This document shows, one piece after another, positions 1 to 10,300 of a stretch of DNA of 64,000 nt. A model generated the notes under the pieces. That model searched no databases. It was not told where the DNA came from and saw only the letters and a list, made by a program, of their open reading frames with translations. Source of the stretch: Malania oleifera (taxonomy: Eukaryota > Streptophyta > Magnoliopsida > Santalales > Ximeniaceae); assembly GCF_029873635.1 (NCBI RefSeq), contig NC_080419.1:69483823-69547822 (forward strand), written 5' to 3'. Each line of letters begins with the position of its first letter. Position 1 is the first letter of the stretch. Made by a program: the position numbers and the translations under genes.

Positions 1-109
1 CTCACTGGCTCAATCGACTATCAACACCACACTCACCATGAGACAATGTGGTTGCACTAACACCTCACTAGCAACAGTACCGTGCTCTATATCAACAACT
101 GTCCATTAG

Positions 110-425
110 GGTTCTCATTTCCACATTATATCATTCACATTTCACATTCGCATATCAGTATTCATATTGCAACATTCACATTGCAATATTCACATTTTCA
201 CATTCTTATTTTAGTATTCACATTGCAGTATTCACATTTCCAACATTCACATTTCAGTATCCACATTATAGTATTCACATTGCAATATTCACATTTTCAT
301 TTTCATATTCCAGTATTTACATTTCAACATTCACATTCCCATATTCATATTTTCATATTCATGTTCCAGTATTCACATTTCGACTTTCACATTCAGTATT
401 CATATCTCATCTCATAATGGTATAT
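110..425. repeat. degenerate ATTCACATTTCA minisatellite inside LTR B
   Basis: About 25 imperfect copies of a 12-18 bp unit built around ATTCACATT(T/G)CA follow one another. The block is absent from the matching place in the right LTR (near 29270), so it expanded in, or was lost from, only one copy. The open frame through it, rich in His and Ser, is a product of the repeat and not a gene. Confidence 0.85.
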
Positions 426-1093
426 ATCACATTTCAATATTCTCCTCATTTTCTATTTCTTCCCATCTTTTCAATACACATTTCATTTTCATAATATATA
501 TATCTCATTTTGCGAATTTCGACATTTCATCATAAAACATATCATATTCTTATATTTCCTCATTTGTCATAGAAAACATTTTTATAATCATGTCTCACAT
601 TTCAAATTACAATTCAGTATTACTTATATGCCACACAATTTTTATCTAATATTCATATCATAATAATTTCAGGCAAAATAGCATATTCTCATTTTCACTT
701 ATTAACTCAACCAGTAGTACTCAAAATACCTATTATAATTTATTCCCCTTACCTGCCTTATTGAGAGGTCCACTAACACCCTAATTTCTATGCTCCATGG
801 TGTTTGCAGCTCAAAAGGCTGAAATTCACATTTCCCCAAATTAATCAACTCAACCTCCAGAATATTATCATTTAGTATTCCTTAGATCCCAAATACTCCA
901 ATTTAATAATTAAAACTAATATTTAACACCCTTACCTCAGTTTTGGAGTGGTGCCCCAGAACTCCAAATTGAAAATCTGCTCCAGTTAAGTTACCGAGAA
1001 TCTTCCCACAAACCTCGTGGTATCTTCTGATCGTCAATTCGGGCTAAGGTCGGAGCGAAATCGTAAAGAAAAGGGAGAGAGAGCCGTAGGTTC

Positions 1094-1094
<1 letters not shown>

Positions 1095-1142
<48 letters not shown>
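1095..1142. repeat. (AG)24 microsatellite in LTR B
   Basis: Uninterrupted AG dinucleotides, which are CT on the sense strand of the element. The tract occupies the same LTR position as the AG tract at 29842-29892 and the CT tract of the related element A at 5621-5658. Confidence 0.95.
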
Positions 1143-1146
<4 letters not shown>

Positions 1147-1414
1147 TGTTTAATTAAAAAAATGAAGCTCGTAGGATCCCTTTTATTTCCATACTGTTGA
1201 GAAAACCATCCCAGGCTCTCAAAAATTCGTCGTCGATTTTCTTTTTAACTAGCCCAATTTTTACCGTTTACCCACTTACCCTGCTACGGTAAAACCATAT
1301 AATTGTCGACAGTTTCCTTAATGCTCCAGAAAATTGTCGCCGGTTTGCTCTTCACCAACCCAAAAATCCTCATTTTCCAATTATTTTTATTATTATATTT
1401 TTCGAGTCTCTACA

Positions 1415-1427
1415 TTCTCCCCTCCTT
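1415..1427 (-). other. polypurine tract of element B
   Basis: On the minus strand AAGGAGGGGAGAA directly precedes the LTR start TGTAGAG. This is the usual site for plus-strand priming in Ty3 elements and fixes the orientation of B. Confidence 0.8.
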
Positions 1428-1679
1428 GCAAAATTTCATCCTCAAAATTTGTCATCTATCACATTTCCATTCTTAATGAGAAACACCACCATTTTATTAA
1501 TTACCCTCACTTATGGAAAAGGAATACCGTGACTACATTTACGATCCTCAGAAATTACAGCCATTCAAAGAAAATTCTTGCCAAAACCATTCTTATCATA
1601 AAACCAAAACACTACCTATTCTATACTATACAAATCAAAATACATACCTTCAACCCTGAGTCCCATTGAGCAGGTGTGG

Positions 1680-3250
1680 GTATCTCTGGTGCATATGTTC
1701 CTATAATTTCCAGGAAGCTTCCTCTACTGTATGACTATGCCATAACACTTTTACCAGTGGAATTTCTTTGTACGCAACTCTTGTTCATTCCAGTCTAAAA
1801 TATGCACTGGCATCTCTTCATAAGATAAAACATAATCAAGCTCCAATGCCTCATAACTAATCACATGGAGGGATCTTGGACGTATTTCCTCAACATGAAA
1901 ACATGAAATGTGTCATGGATTCTAGTCAAAACTGTTGGTAACACCAACCTGTAGGCAAATGGACCCACTCTTTCAAGAATCTAGAATGGTCCAATATACT
2001 TAGGGCTTAGTTTACCCTTCCTCCCAAATCTCATAACTCCTTTCAGTGGTGCCACTTTTAGAAATACATGATTCCCTGCGTCAAACTCTAATTCTCATCG
2101 GCAAGTATCTACATAACTCTTCTGCCAACTCTGTGTTGTTCTAATCCTATCTCTAATAAGTCTGACTCTATCATGAGTCTATTGTATCAGCTCTAGCCCC
2201 AAAATCTTTCTTTCCCCAATCTCATCCCAATATAATGGGAATCGACACTTCCTTCCATATAGCACCTCATATGGTGTCATCTCAATGCTGGCCTAATAGC
2301 TGTTGTTATAAGCAAACTCGACTAGTGGCATAAATCATATCCAATTGCCTCCAAAGTCTAGCACACATGCTCGTAGCATATCCTCTAGTATTTGTATCAT
2401 CCTTTCCATCTACCCATATATTTAAGGATGAAACGTTGTGCTAAACAATACCCATGGCCTTTTGTAAACTCCTCCAAAATTGAGATGTAAACCATGGGTC
2501 TCGGTCCAAAACTATGGACACTGGCGCGCCGTGCATTCTAACTATCTCTTGTATATACAACTCTTCTACTCTACTCATGGAGTAGTTAGCTCTGATAGGG
2601 AAGAAAAGAGCAGTCTTTGTAATTCGATCTACGACTACCCAAATGGCGTCCTATCCATGTAGTGCCGGCGGTAGTCCCGTGACAAAATCCATTGCTATAT
2701 GTTCCCACTTCCACTCAGGAATGTGAAGTGACTGTAATGATTCTGCTGGTCTCTGATGCTCAGTTTTCATCTGTTGGCATGTCAAACACTACACTACAAA
2801 CTCAGCGATCTCTTTTTTCATATTACTCCACCAAGACTCCCTAAGATCCTTATACATTTTAGTTCTACCAGGATATACCATATACAGGGATTAGTGCGCT
2901 TCCTTCATAATTACTTTCTTAATCTCAGGGTCGGCAGGTACACACAACCTGGCACGGAACCTCAAGGCTCCATCATTTGAGATACTAAAATCTTCCTCTA
3001 AACCATCCTGTACTTTTTCCATAATTTCCACTAATTTCTTGTCTTTCATCTGAGCTACTTTAATTCTTTCTTGTAGGTTTGGCTGTAATACCAGATCAAC
3101 AATAAATGTTTAATGATCACCCTCTACGAGTTCCACACTGAGCCTTTCTAAATCCATCTGAATCGAATGTTACATCACCACTACAGATACTAATGAACCT
3201 ACTAATTTTCAGCTCAAAGCATCAGCTACTATATTAGCCTTTCCCAGATG
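1680..3250 (-). pseudogene. Ty3 integrase and C-terminal pol of element B (decayed)
   Basis: Minus-strand translation in shifting frames gives integrase core text such as WVVVDRITKTALFFPI, then RMHGAPVSIVLDRD around 2480-2660. These carry the first two catalytic Asp regions of a DDE integrase. Downstream (about 1700-2100) come pieces typical of the C-terminal part of plant Ty3 integrases (a GPF-like segment, and a segment ending HISCFHVEEIRPR). Many stops and frameshifts interrupt the reading, so no integrase can be made. The RNase H remnant lies upstream on the same strand at 3300-3640. Confidence 0.85.
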
Positions 3251-3299
3251 GTAACTGATAGTACAGTTGTAATCTTTTATCAGCTCCAGTCATCTCCTA

Positions 3300-4690
3300 T
3301 GCCTCATGTTTAGTTCTTTCTATGTGAAGAAGTATTTCAAGCTCTTATGATCGGTAAAAATCTCACACCTACCCCCATACAGATAGTGTCTCCAAATTTT
3401 CAGCGCGTAGACCACCACTGCTAACTCCAGATCATGGGTAGGGTAATTCTTCTCATATTCTTTCAATTGTTGAGAGACATATGCTATAACTCTCCCCTGC
3501 TGCATCAGTACATATCCAAGTCCTTTATGTGGCGCATCACTGTAAATCATGAAACCCTTTTCTCCTAAAGGAATCATCAACATAGGTGCAGTGATGAGTC
3601 ACTGCTTCAACTCATGGAAACCCCGCTCATATTCTTCGGTCCACTCAAATTTTACACCTTTCCTGGTCAATCTAGTCAATGGACCCGAAAATTTAGAAAA
3701 ACCCTCAACAAATCTACAGTAGTACCTAGCCAATTCTAGGATTCTTCTGATTTCCTACACATTCTTTGGTACCCAATCTACTACCGCCTCAATCTTACTC
3801 GGATCTACTGAAATACCACCCCTAGATAGCACGTGTCCAAGTAAGGTAACTTGCTCTAACCAGAACTCGCACTTCTTGAATTTCGCATACAGTTTCCTTT
3901 CCCCCAGCACTTGAAGTACTATCCTTATATGTTCCTCGTGCTCCTCTAGGCTCTTTGAATACACCAGTATGTTGTTGATAAATACCACTACGAACTGATC
4001 CAACTACTGGTGGAATACCTGGTTCATCAAATCCATAAATACTGTAGGAGCATTCGTCAGTCCAAATGACATAACCAAAAATTCATAGTGGTCATTTTGA
4101 GTCCTAAATGCTGTCTTTAGAACATTTTCTGCTCTAACCTTTACTTAATGATACCTAGATCGTAGATTTATCTTCGAGAAAATTTGTGTCCCTTGTAGTT
4201 GATGAAATAAATCATTGATGCGGGGAAGCAGGTATTTATTATTGATAGTCACTTTATTTATTTCTCTGTAATTAATGCACATTCTCATCGACCCATCTTT
4301 CTTTCTCACAAACAATATCGACGCTCCCCAGGGTGACACACTGGGCCAAATAAACCCCTTATCGAACAGTTCTTGTAGCTATTCTTTTAACTCTTTTAGC
4401 TCTACCGGTGCCATTCTGTACGACACTTTAGAAATCAGTGTTGTCCTTGAAACTAGATCAATAGTAAACTCTACCTCACGATCAAAAGGTAGTCCCGACA
4501 AATCCTTGGGGAAAACAACTAGAAAATCCCTCACTATCGGGATATCCTCTAACCTAAACTCCCCTTCCAACACCTCTTTTACACTGGCCAAATATCCTTG
4601 ACAACCTTCTAATAACAATCTCCTCGCCTGAATAGCGGATAACAATTGTGGTGGGGTGAGCACATATGACCCCACGAATCTGTACTCCTA
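3300..4690 (-). pseudogene. Ty3 reverse transcriptase and RNase H of element B (decayed)
   Basis: Minus-strand pieces in order: an N-terminal RT segment with VRDFLVVFPKDLSGLP (4379-4675), a segment with [25 protein letters not shown] (split here: [13 protein letters not shown], then [11 protein letters not shown]; 4145-4339), the palm with [10 protein letters not shown] (3755-4003), and RNase H with [13 protein letters not shown] and [11 protein letters not shown] (3320-3583). The polymerase active site should read F-I-D-D; here both Asp codons are Asn (3971-3976). Stops separate the blocks. The order RT, RNase H, integrase is that of Ty3/gypsy. Confidence 0.92.
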
Positions 4691-4720
4691 TTCTCATGCT
4701 GGTCTGAACACAACCTCTCT

Positions 4721-5284
4721 TTAATTGCAGTCAATACTGGTATAGTGGGCAGCTAGCCAGTCCATCCCCAAAATTGTCTCAAACCCATGCAAATCCAAAA
4801 CCACCAGGTTAGCTGATAAAGACCTCCCCTGAATACAGACTGGACAGTTCCTAAGTACCTTCTTACATATCCCTATAGCCCATATCGATGTAGCCACTGA
4901 CAAACTGACATCTAATGGTTGAGTTTCTAACCCACACAACTTAATAAATTCACGGGAAATAAAAGAATGAGTCACCCTTGAATCAAACAAAGCAGTAGCT
5001 TTATATGACAGTATTGAAATATTACCTGTCACGACATCTCCTGCCACCTCAGCACCACCCGGTGTCAGTGCATAAACTCGTGCTGGGGCGGTATTCCTTT
5101 GTTGTCCGCCTCAGGGTGTCTGAAAACCTCCTTTGTATGGTCTAGGAACATGCGTGATAGCTAGCGGTACTCGGCAGTCTCTCACCATATGCCCAGGCTG
5201 ATGGCATCGATAACAAATAGTCTCCCTGACCCAACACTCTCCCGGGTGTCTCCTGTAGCATATGGGACAAAGAGGGGGCATCTG
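4721..5284 (-). pseudogene. Ty3 gag zinc knuckle and protease of element B (decayed)
   Basis: Minus-strand translation gives a nucleocapsid region with CPICYRRHPGECW and the CCHC knuckle CYRCHQPGHMVRDC, then the linker ARVYALTPG and a retropepsin-like domain with ALFDSRVTHSFIS, ending at GMDWLAAHYTSIDC. The protease triad D-T/S-G reads D-S-R, so the catalytic Gly is lost. The sequence stops abruptly at 5284 where element A is inserted; the upstream gag continues at 24827. Confidence 0.9.
5280..5284. repeat. left target-site duplication of element A (ATCTG)
   Basis: ATCTG here and ATCTT at 24827-24831 bracket element A. They differ at one base, which fits an old 5-bp target duplication. Confidence 0.6.
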
Positions 5285-5369
5285 TGCAGAGACCTAAAGA
5301 ATTATAGTAATTAAATATTAAAAGAAAAAAAAAGAAGGAAGGGAAATTTCCAAAAAAGGACTCATAGGG

Positions 5370-5568
5370 TCTCGTCGACGAATACAGGGATTTCGTTGAC
5401 GAGTATTCTTCTAGGGATCGTCGATGTGGACACGTGTCTCGTCGACGAGAATTTACTAAGAGGGGGTTTTGCAGAACCTAAAGTTCGTCGACGAGGGATT
5501 CCTTTTCAGTGACGAACTCCCTTTATAGACTCGTCGATGAGGCGACGTGTCTCATCGACAAATCCAGG
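5370..5568. repeat. array of TCGTCGACGA palindromes in LTR A
   Basis: Perfect copies of the 10-bp palindrome lie at 5372-5381, 5439-5448 (extended to CTCGTCGACGAG) and 5485-5494. Several one- or two-mismatch copies fill the gaps, spaced about 20-45 bp. The array recurs in the 3' LTR at 22700-22890 and in the distinct family C at 7660-7855. The position is in the upstream (U3-like) part of the LTR, so a regulatory role is possible but not shown. Confidence 0.8.
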
Positions 5569-5616
5569 TTTATAAGTAAGCCTAAATCGTATTTTTCATC
5601 AAGAAATTGTGCAGGA

Positions 5617-5620
<4 letters not shown>

Positions 5621-5658
<38 letters not shown>
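5621..5658. repeat. (CT)19 microsatellite in LTR A
   Basis: The 3' LTR has only a short CT tract at the same place (about 22951-22966), so the tract has changed length since insertion. Confidence 0.93.
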
Positions 5659-5659
<1 letters not shown>

Positions 5660-6589
5660 AAAATCGACCCTCTCCCCTTCTCTTTACGATTTTTGACTCC
5701 GATTGTGACACCCCAAACCCGCCACATGGGGCCCGAAGTGTTAAGAGACCGACACGCATCTCTGATACCATTAACGGAATGAAAAAAATAATAAAAATAA
5801 CCTCAAACATAATATACCAGAGTTCTATATTTATACATTAACAAAACTTATATCATATAGTCATGTTTACCATATTACAAAACCTGAAAGAAATATAAAG
5901 ATCTATAAAAACTGATACATATCCGTTCTAGTTTTACTCACAAAACTACCCACCCTGGAGCTATCTAAGCTCGATCTCTTTGATAACCTGAAAAGATTTA
6001 ATATAAGACGGGGTGAGGCACCTCTCAGTAAGGAAGAAATAGTTTACAATAGTGTGTGGCTGAAGTGTTTAATATACAATTAAAATATCTATCCAAAGTG
6101 CATCCACGTTCCGCAAGTAACCCAAAATATTGTGCCCATAATCACACAAAGTCAATGGCTTTGCCAACCAATCACATTCCTCAATCATCAATATTTTTAT
6201 TGGTAATTCTCGAGAATAGAAAAATCTACCCGCCCATACAAGTAGTTTCCCTTTACTCTAGCGCTAACACTAGGGCACTCACCTTTCTCAGTAAACCCTC
6301 GGGTTATGTATCCAGGTAAAGTCACCGAGAATGGGGAAGATCACCTGCCCATACAAGTGGCTTTCCTCTACTCTAGTATCCAGAAATAATTACCAGAGTA
6401 CTCGCCTTCCTCAGCAAGCTCTCGGGTGGAGTAATCTACTTTACCCAACCTACTTAATTAATTAAAGTCACACTTATACCCTTATCACAATCATTCCACA
6501 TAGAATATTCATACAGTTTCCAATTTTACCCACACAGGGTTTACATCCACATGTCATGTAATCATCTGATTCTAACAAATCCCAACATA

Positions 6590-6806
6590 AATGTCTACAC
6601 AGGACTAGTCCACACAGGACTAATCAAATCACAGCATAAATTTCCACACAGGACTAATCAAATCATAGCATAAATGTCCACATAGGACTAGTCCACACAG
6701 GACTAATCAAATCACAGCATAAATGTCCACACAGGACTGGTCCACGCAGGACTAATCAAATCACAGCATAAATGTCCACATAGGACTGGTCCACACAGGA
6801 CTAAAA
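6590..6806. repeat. 49-bp tandem repeat in solo LTR C
   Basis: The marker AGCATAAAT recurs at about 6633, 6667, 6716 and 6765, giving intervals of 34, 49 and 49 bp. The 15-bp difference is one copy of the sub-unit GTCCACACAGGACTA, so one repeat has lost a sub-unit. The sub-unit holds a small inverted repeat (GTCC...GGAC). Confidence 0.88.
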
Positions 6807-7197
6807 ACAACACTCCATTCATAGTAAATAGGTAAACAACCTCCTCATACCACTGCCAACGTTATATGACGGTTATACCAGGTACGATATAATGACCTCC
6901 TCATACCACTACCAATGCTATAACGTAATTTACATGAACCACAACCCAAAATTAACAAACAACCAACCATTCAACATATCAATAATTCTATCACAATATA
7001 CAACACATCAACATATTCAACTAGCCAGAATTCACAATCAAACAATATTCGCATTCTCAATAATTATTCATTCCACAATATCCACAATCATTTAATTATC
7101 CAAAAAATGGTTTCAACCACGCAATTATTTTTTCTAATATAATTTATTATCTAAAAACAACATTTCAATACCATCAAGGTTTAGAAAATTATACCTG

Positions 7198-7221
7198 TAT
7201 ATATATATATATATATATATA
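7198..7221. repeat. (TA)n microsatellite
   Basis: A run of about 12 TA units within solo LTR C. Confidence 0.9.
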
Positions 7222-7659
7222 AATTTATACTCGAAACTAGTTGTTTAAAATTATTAAAAACCATTATAAAATACTTCCCCTTACCTGCTCCTTGAAATTC
7301 GACCCAAAATCAACAAAATGAAACCCTGTAATTCAGAAATTCCAAATTCCTCAAATCTTAGCAAAACACCCTTATAACACTTCCTAGGCTCCAAATGACA
7401 ATATTTGCTAAGGAAATTCTAAAATAATTCACTTACCTTGGTTTTGGGATGTTTCCCAAACTACTCAAATCAAATATCTACTCCACCTATATTGCAGAGA
7501 ATCTTCTCAGGAGTCTCGTGCTAGTTTCTAATCATCGAACCGAGCTAAATCCAGCTCGATATCGAAGAGAGAAGGTGGTATGGCCGAAGGCTTTAGAGAG
7601 AGAAGGGAAACATGTAGAAATTTCGTGCTAGAATGAAAGAAATCCACTATTTATACTCA

Positions 7660-7855
7660 AGGATTCGTCGATGAGACACGTCGATTTGTCGACAAGTCTT
7701 ACTACATAGTTCATCGACGAGATAGCCAACTCGGGGACGAATTTCATTCATGCGAAGAACCCCTCTCGGTAATTCCTCGTCGACGAGACACGTACCCTCA
7801 TCGATAAGCTAAGAAGAACATTCATCGACGAGACTAGTATTTGTCCACGAATGCT
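7660..7855. repeat. TCGTCGACGA-type palindrome array in solo LTR C
   Basis: A perfect copy lies at 7777-7786, with near copies such as TTCGTCGATGAG, TCATCGACGAGA and CTCATCGATAAG before and after it. It is the same design as the array of LTR A although the rest of the two LTRs is largely different. Confidence 0.75.
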
Positions 7856-7945
7856 TCCTACCACCTTTTCAAATTTAATCTTCCTTCCCTTCTTTCTTCC
7901 TTATTATTTCAAATTATTTAAAATTTTTTGGGTTATTACACCGAT

Positions 7946-8032
7946 TCTCCCCGGTTGGACAATTAAAAGCTACCACGGTGGCCCTAGGGAGATTCTCTAC
8001 AACCTAACCGAAGGGAAAATTTAATTTCAGCA
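7946..8032 (+). mobile_element. 5' LTR of Ty3 element A, part 2
   Basis: This 87-bp piece matches about 23012-23098 of the 3' LTR (shared block CTACCACGGT, GATTCTCTACAACCTA). It is isolated between solo LTR C and the Sirevirus-type element. Its last five bases, CAGCA (8028-8032), pair with GAGCA at 16496-16500 as the target duplication of that element. Confidence 0.88.
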
Positions 8033-10245
8033 TATCGACTCTACGAGTCCAATCCTATTTTGATAAGACAAATCACTTTGTATTTGATCTGTGCATTGAG
8101 TTTGTGAACAGGACTTACATTAAGCATGCACAAAAATATAACGAGTCATGGAAGCCTTCAAGTAAAGCTTACAAATCTTGGAAAGCACCATGGAACTCAA
8201 AGAGTACGAGAATCAAGATGCAAGCGACAAAGTTCAAGAATATCTTGGGAATGGGTATTTAGAACTCATGTACTTACATTTTCGTATAATTTAATTTGAG
8301 GCTCAACATAACTTGAATGATTTTAGGATTCATGCATTTCATGTATATCATTAGGGGACTTTCATGGACTTAGAAATATTCATAAAACCTTGGAAAGTAC
8401 CTTTATAAAAGAGCCAAGAAAGAAAGTAAAATAGATTTTTAATTAAAAAAAAAAAGAAAAATTGAGAAAAAGGGGACTTCAGTAGCCTGAACTCACCCTC
8501 AGTAGCCTGAAGATTAAGTTCGGTAGCTTGAAGAATTAATGGGAAAACACAGCAAGAAGGCCGAGGTACTTCGGTTGCCTGAACTGGAACTTCGGTCACC
8601 TGAAGTCACCACTTTAGGAGCCTGAACTTCACTTCAGTTACCTGAAGTCGCGGGAAAGTTTAAAATTCAGATTTTTATTGATAGAACTCGTGAGCTTTTT
8701 CTTTGATCCAACGGTTGAGATCAATCCTAAGGGTACGACACTATAAATACTAAATATCGAAACCCTAGAACCAAGCTAAGACACACAAGAAGAGAAGAAT
8801 ACATATTATTGAAAGAATATTGAGAAACTTGCTCTCATTGCTATACGATTGCCTACACTTCAACTTCTACTCATCCAACTTGGGCAAATCAATTTAGAAT
8901 CTCAAAGTGATCTTTCATATACATCTTGATTGTCAACTTGGTATTGAGGTTTGATCATTCAAGTTATTATATTCAAGAACTTCTCATCTCATTACTTTTT
9001 ATTGAACATCATTAGAAAAGTTTGATCTTGAGTGTGCACATACGTATAAAAATTGTTTTTGAAATGATCATTACTTGAGAAAGTTGTTTAGCTTTTGGTT
9101 GATTGGTTTTTGATTCTAGAGTATATATACATATATACATATAGTGTTCATAGAGCTTATTATTGAAAAATATATTTTTGATTAAGTATTAAAAGGTTGA
9201 TCTTGGATGTGCATATACATATACATATTTATTTTTTAAACAAGATCATTACTTGATTAAGGTTGTGTGATTGATTGAATAGTTTGATTCAAGTGTGTAT
9301 TAAGTTAAAAGATTCATATTTTAGATATATTAAAACACTTGAATATATATCCTTGGTATTCATAAATATTTATCTTATTGAAGGATATTTTGTTTGGAAA
9401 ACCTTATACTCAGTATTTTGATCTTTGAATTACATATCATATATCTATTTACATATTACAAAGATCGGGGTTGTGATTAAATATTTTGAAAGAAAGCTTT
9501 TTGATATATATTGATAAAATATTCAAGATAAGGCTTTTAACAAGTTCACAATAGACATAATTGTGCATCTTTACAACGTGAAGTAGAACCCTAATATACT
9601 CTAAAGCATTTTAAATATATCATTACTTGGGAGTTTTGGTTAAAGAGAAAAATTTTGTATTGAAGCATTTCATACATAAACAATTGTATCGTTTCTATAC
9701 ATTCTGAGCTTCAAGTTTTATCATATGATTATGTACTAGGACTTTGAATTGTACTCACTAGCTTTGTTAGAAGCAACATTGAGTGTTTTGTAGATTAAAT
9801 TATATTCAAAATTCGGTTATTGAACTGGGGTTGAGGAGAGAGCTGTATCTTTTGTAAGCAGCGGATTAGGAGGGAGTTGTATCTCTTGTAAGCAGCAGAT
9901 TAGGAGGGAGTTGTACCTCTTGTAAGCAGCGGATTGTAAGGGAAGCTCCGTCCCAATTTAAGGAGTAGGGAACCTCATAAAATCGTGGTTGCATTCTCTC
10001 TTCCCTTATCCTTTTTATTTTCCGCATCGTATTTCAATTTTCAGCTTGCTTGTGTTTGTTGAATAACTTTACATGCACTTAATTGGGTAAAAAGGAATTC
10101 ATTGATTTAGTAATTCAAATCAACATCAAATTCCAACCATTAATTAGTTAAACATAGAAATAGGGATTGATTGGTAAATAAGTTTCAAAGAATTTTTAAA
10201 ATACCCAATTCACCTCCCCCTCTTGGGATTACACCTAAATCAACA
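8033..10245 (+). mobile_element. 5' LTR of Sirevirus-type copia element
   Basis: It aligns over its length with 14189-16495. It starts TATCGACTCTACGAG (TGTTGACTC in the 3' copy) and ends TCAACA next to the primer-binding site. Relative to the 3' LTR it lacks about 27 bp near 8515 and about 55 bp near 9970; the second gap removes the GAGGACGTAGG block. Otherwise the two LTRs differ by scattered substitutions and small gaps, so the insertion is among the younger ones here. The C-rich end CACCTCCCCCTCTTGGGAT is typical of long-LTR Sireviruses. Confidence 0.93.
8472..8655. repeat. array of CTTCGGTNGCCTGAAG motifs in Sirevirus-type LTR
   Basis: About nine copies of a 14-16 bp imperfect palindrome (ACTTCAGTAGCCTGAA, TTCGGTTGCCTGAA, CTTCGGTCACCTGAAG and similar) lie 10-30 bp apart. 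The 3' LTR has the same array at about 14636-14835 with one more copy. Repeated palindromic motifs are a reported feature of Sirevirus LTRs; their function is unknown. Confidence 0.8.
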
Positions 10246-10247
10246 AT

Positions 10248-10262
10248 TGGTATCAGTGTGGG
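10248..10262 (+). other. primer-binding site of Sirevirus-type element
   Basis: TGGTATCAGTGTGGG starts two bases after the 5' LTR. It resembles the initiator tRNA-Met site TGGTATCAGAGC used by most plant copia elements. Confidence 0.85.
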
Positions 10263-10300
10263 TGTACATAGACATAATTGTTAATTTGTAAAAGGATCAC

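Larger units (their letters stand above)
1..1414 (-). mobile_element. 3' LTR of Ty3/gypsy element B, cut by window edge
   Basis: This stretch matches about 29178-30147, the same part of the other LTR of element B. It ends at 1414 with TACA, so the LTR reads TGTAGAGACTCG on the minus strand and is directly followed by a polypurine tract. Element B therefore lies on the minus strand and this is its 3' LTR; the rest of the LTR is outside the window. Compared with the right copy it carries an extra degenerate minisatellite near its left side and a different AG-tract length. Confidence 0.85.
5285..5703 (+). mobile_element. 5' LTR of Ty3 element A, part 1
   Basis: It starts TGCAGAGACCTAAAGAATT and aligns with the start of the 3' LTR at 22623. 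It is interrupted at 5704 by solo LTR C. It contains an array of TCGTCGACGA palindromes and a (CT)19 tract. Confidence 0.88.
5704..7940 (-). mobile_element. solo LTR of Ty3 family C
   Basis: The unit begins TGTGACACCCC and ends GGTTATTACA, and is flanked by perfect 5-bp duplications CCGAT (5699-5703 and 7941-7945). On the minus strand it reads TGTAATAACCC...GGGGTGTCACA, a typical Ty3 LTR layout. Parts resemble LTRs A and B on their sense strands, including the segment around the GTGTGTGGC block near 6050. No internal region is present, so this is a solo LTR left by LTR-LTR recombination. Open frames within it are chance. Confidence 0.92.

Noticed and set aside
82..417. His/Ser-rich open frame of 111 codons
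   Set aside because: It follows exactly the degenerate ATTCACATT minisatellite in the LTR and has no other support.
1334..1669. 111-codon plus-strand frame
   Set aside because: It crosses the LTR border and polypurine tract of minus-strand element B.
5509..5841. Open frames on both strands across the CT tract
   Set aside because: They are produced by the dinucleotide run and cross the border of solo LTR C.
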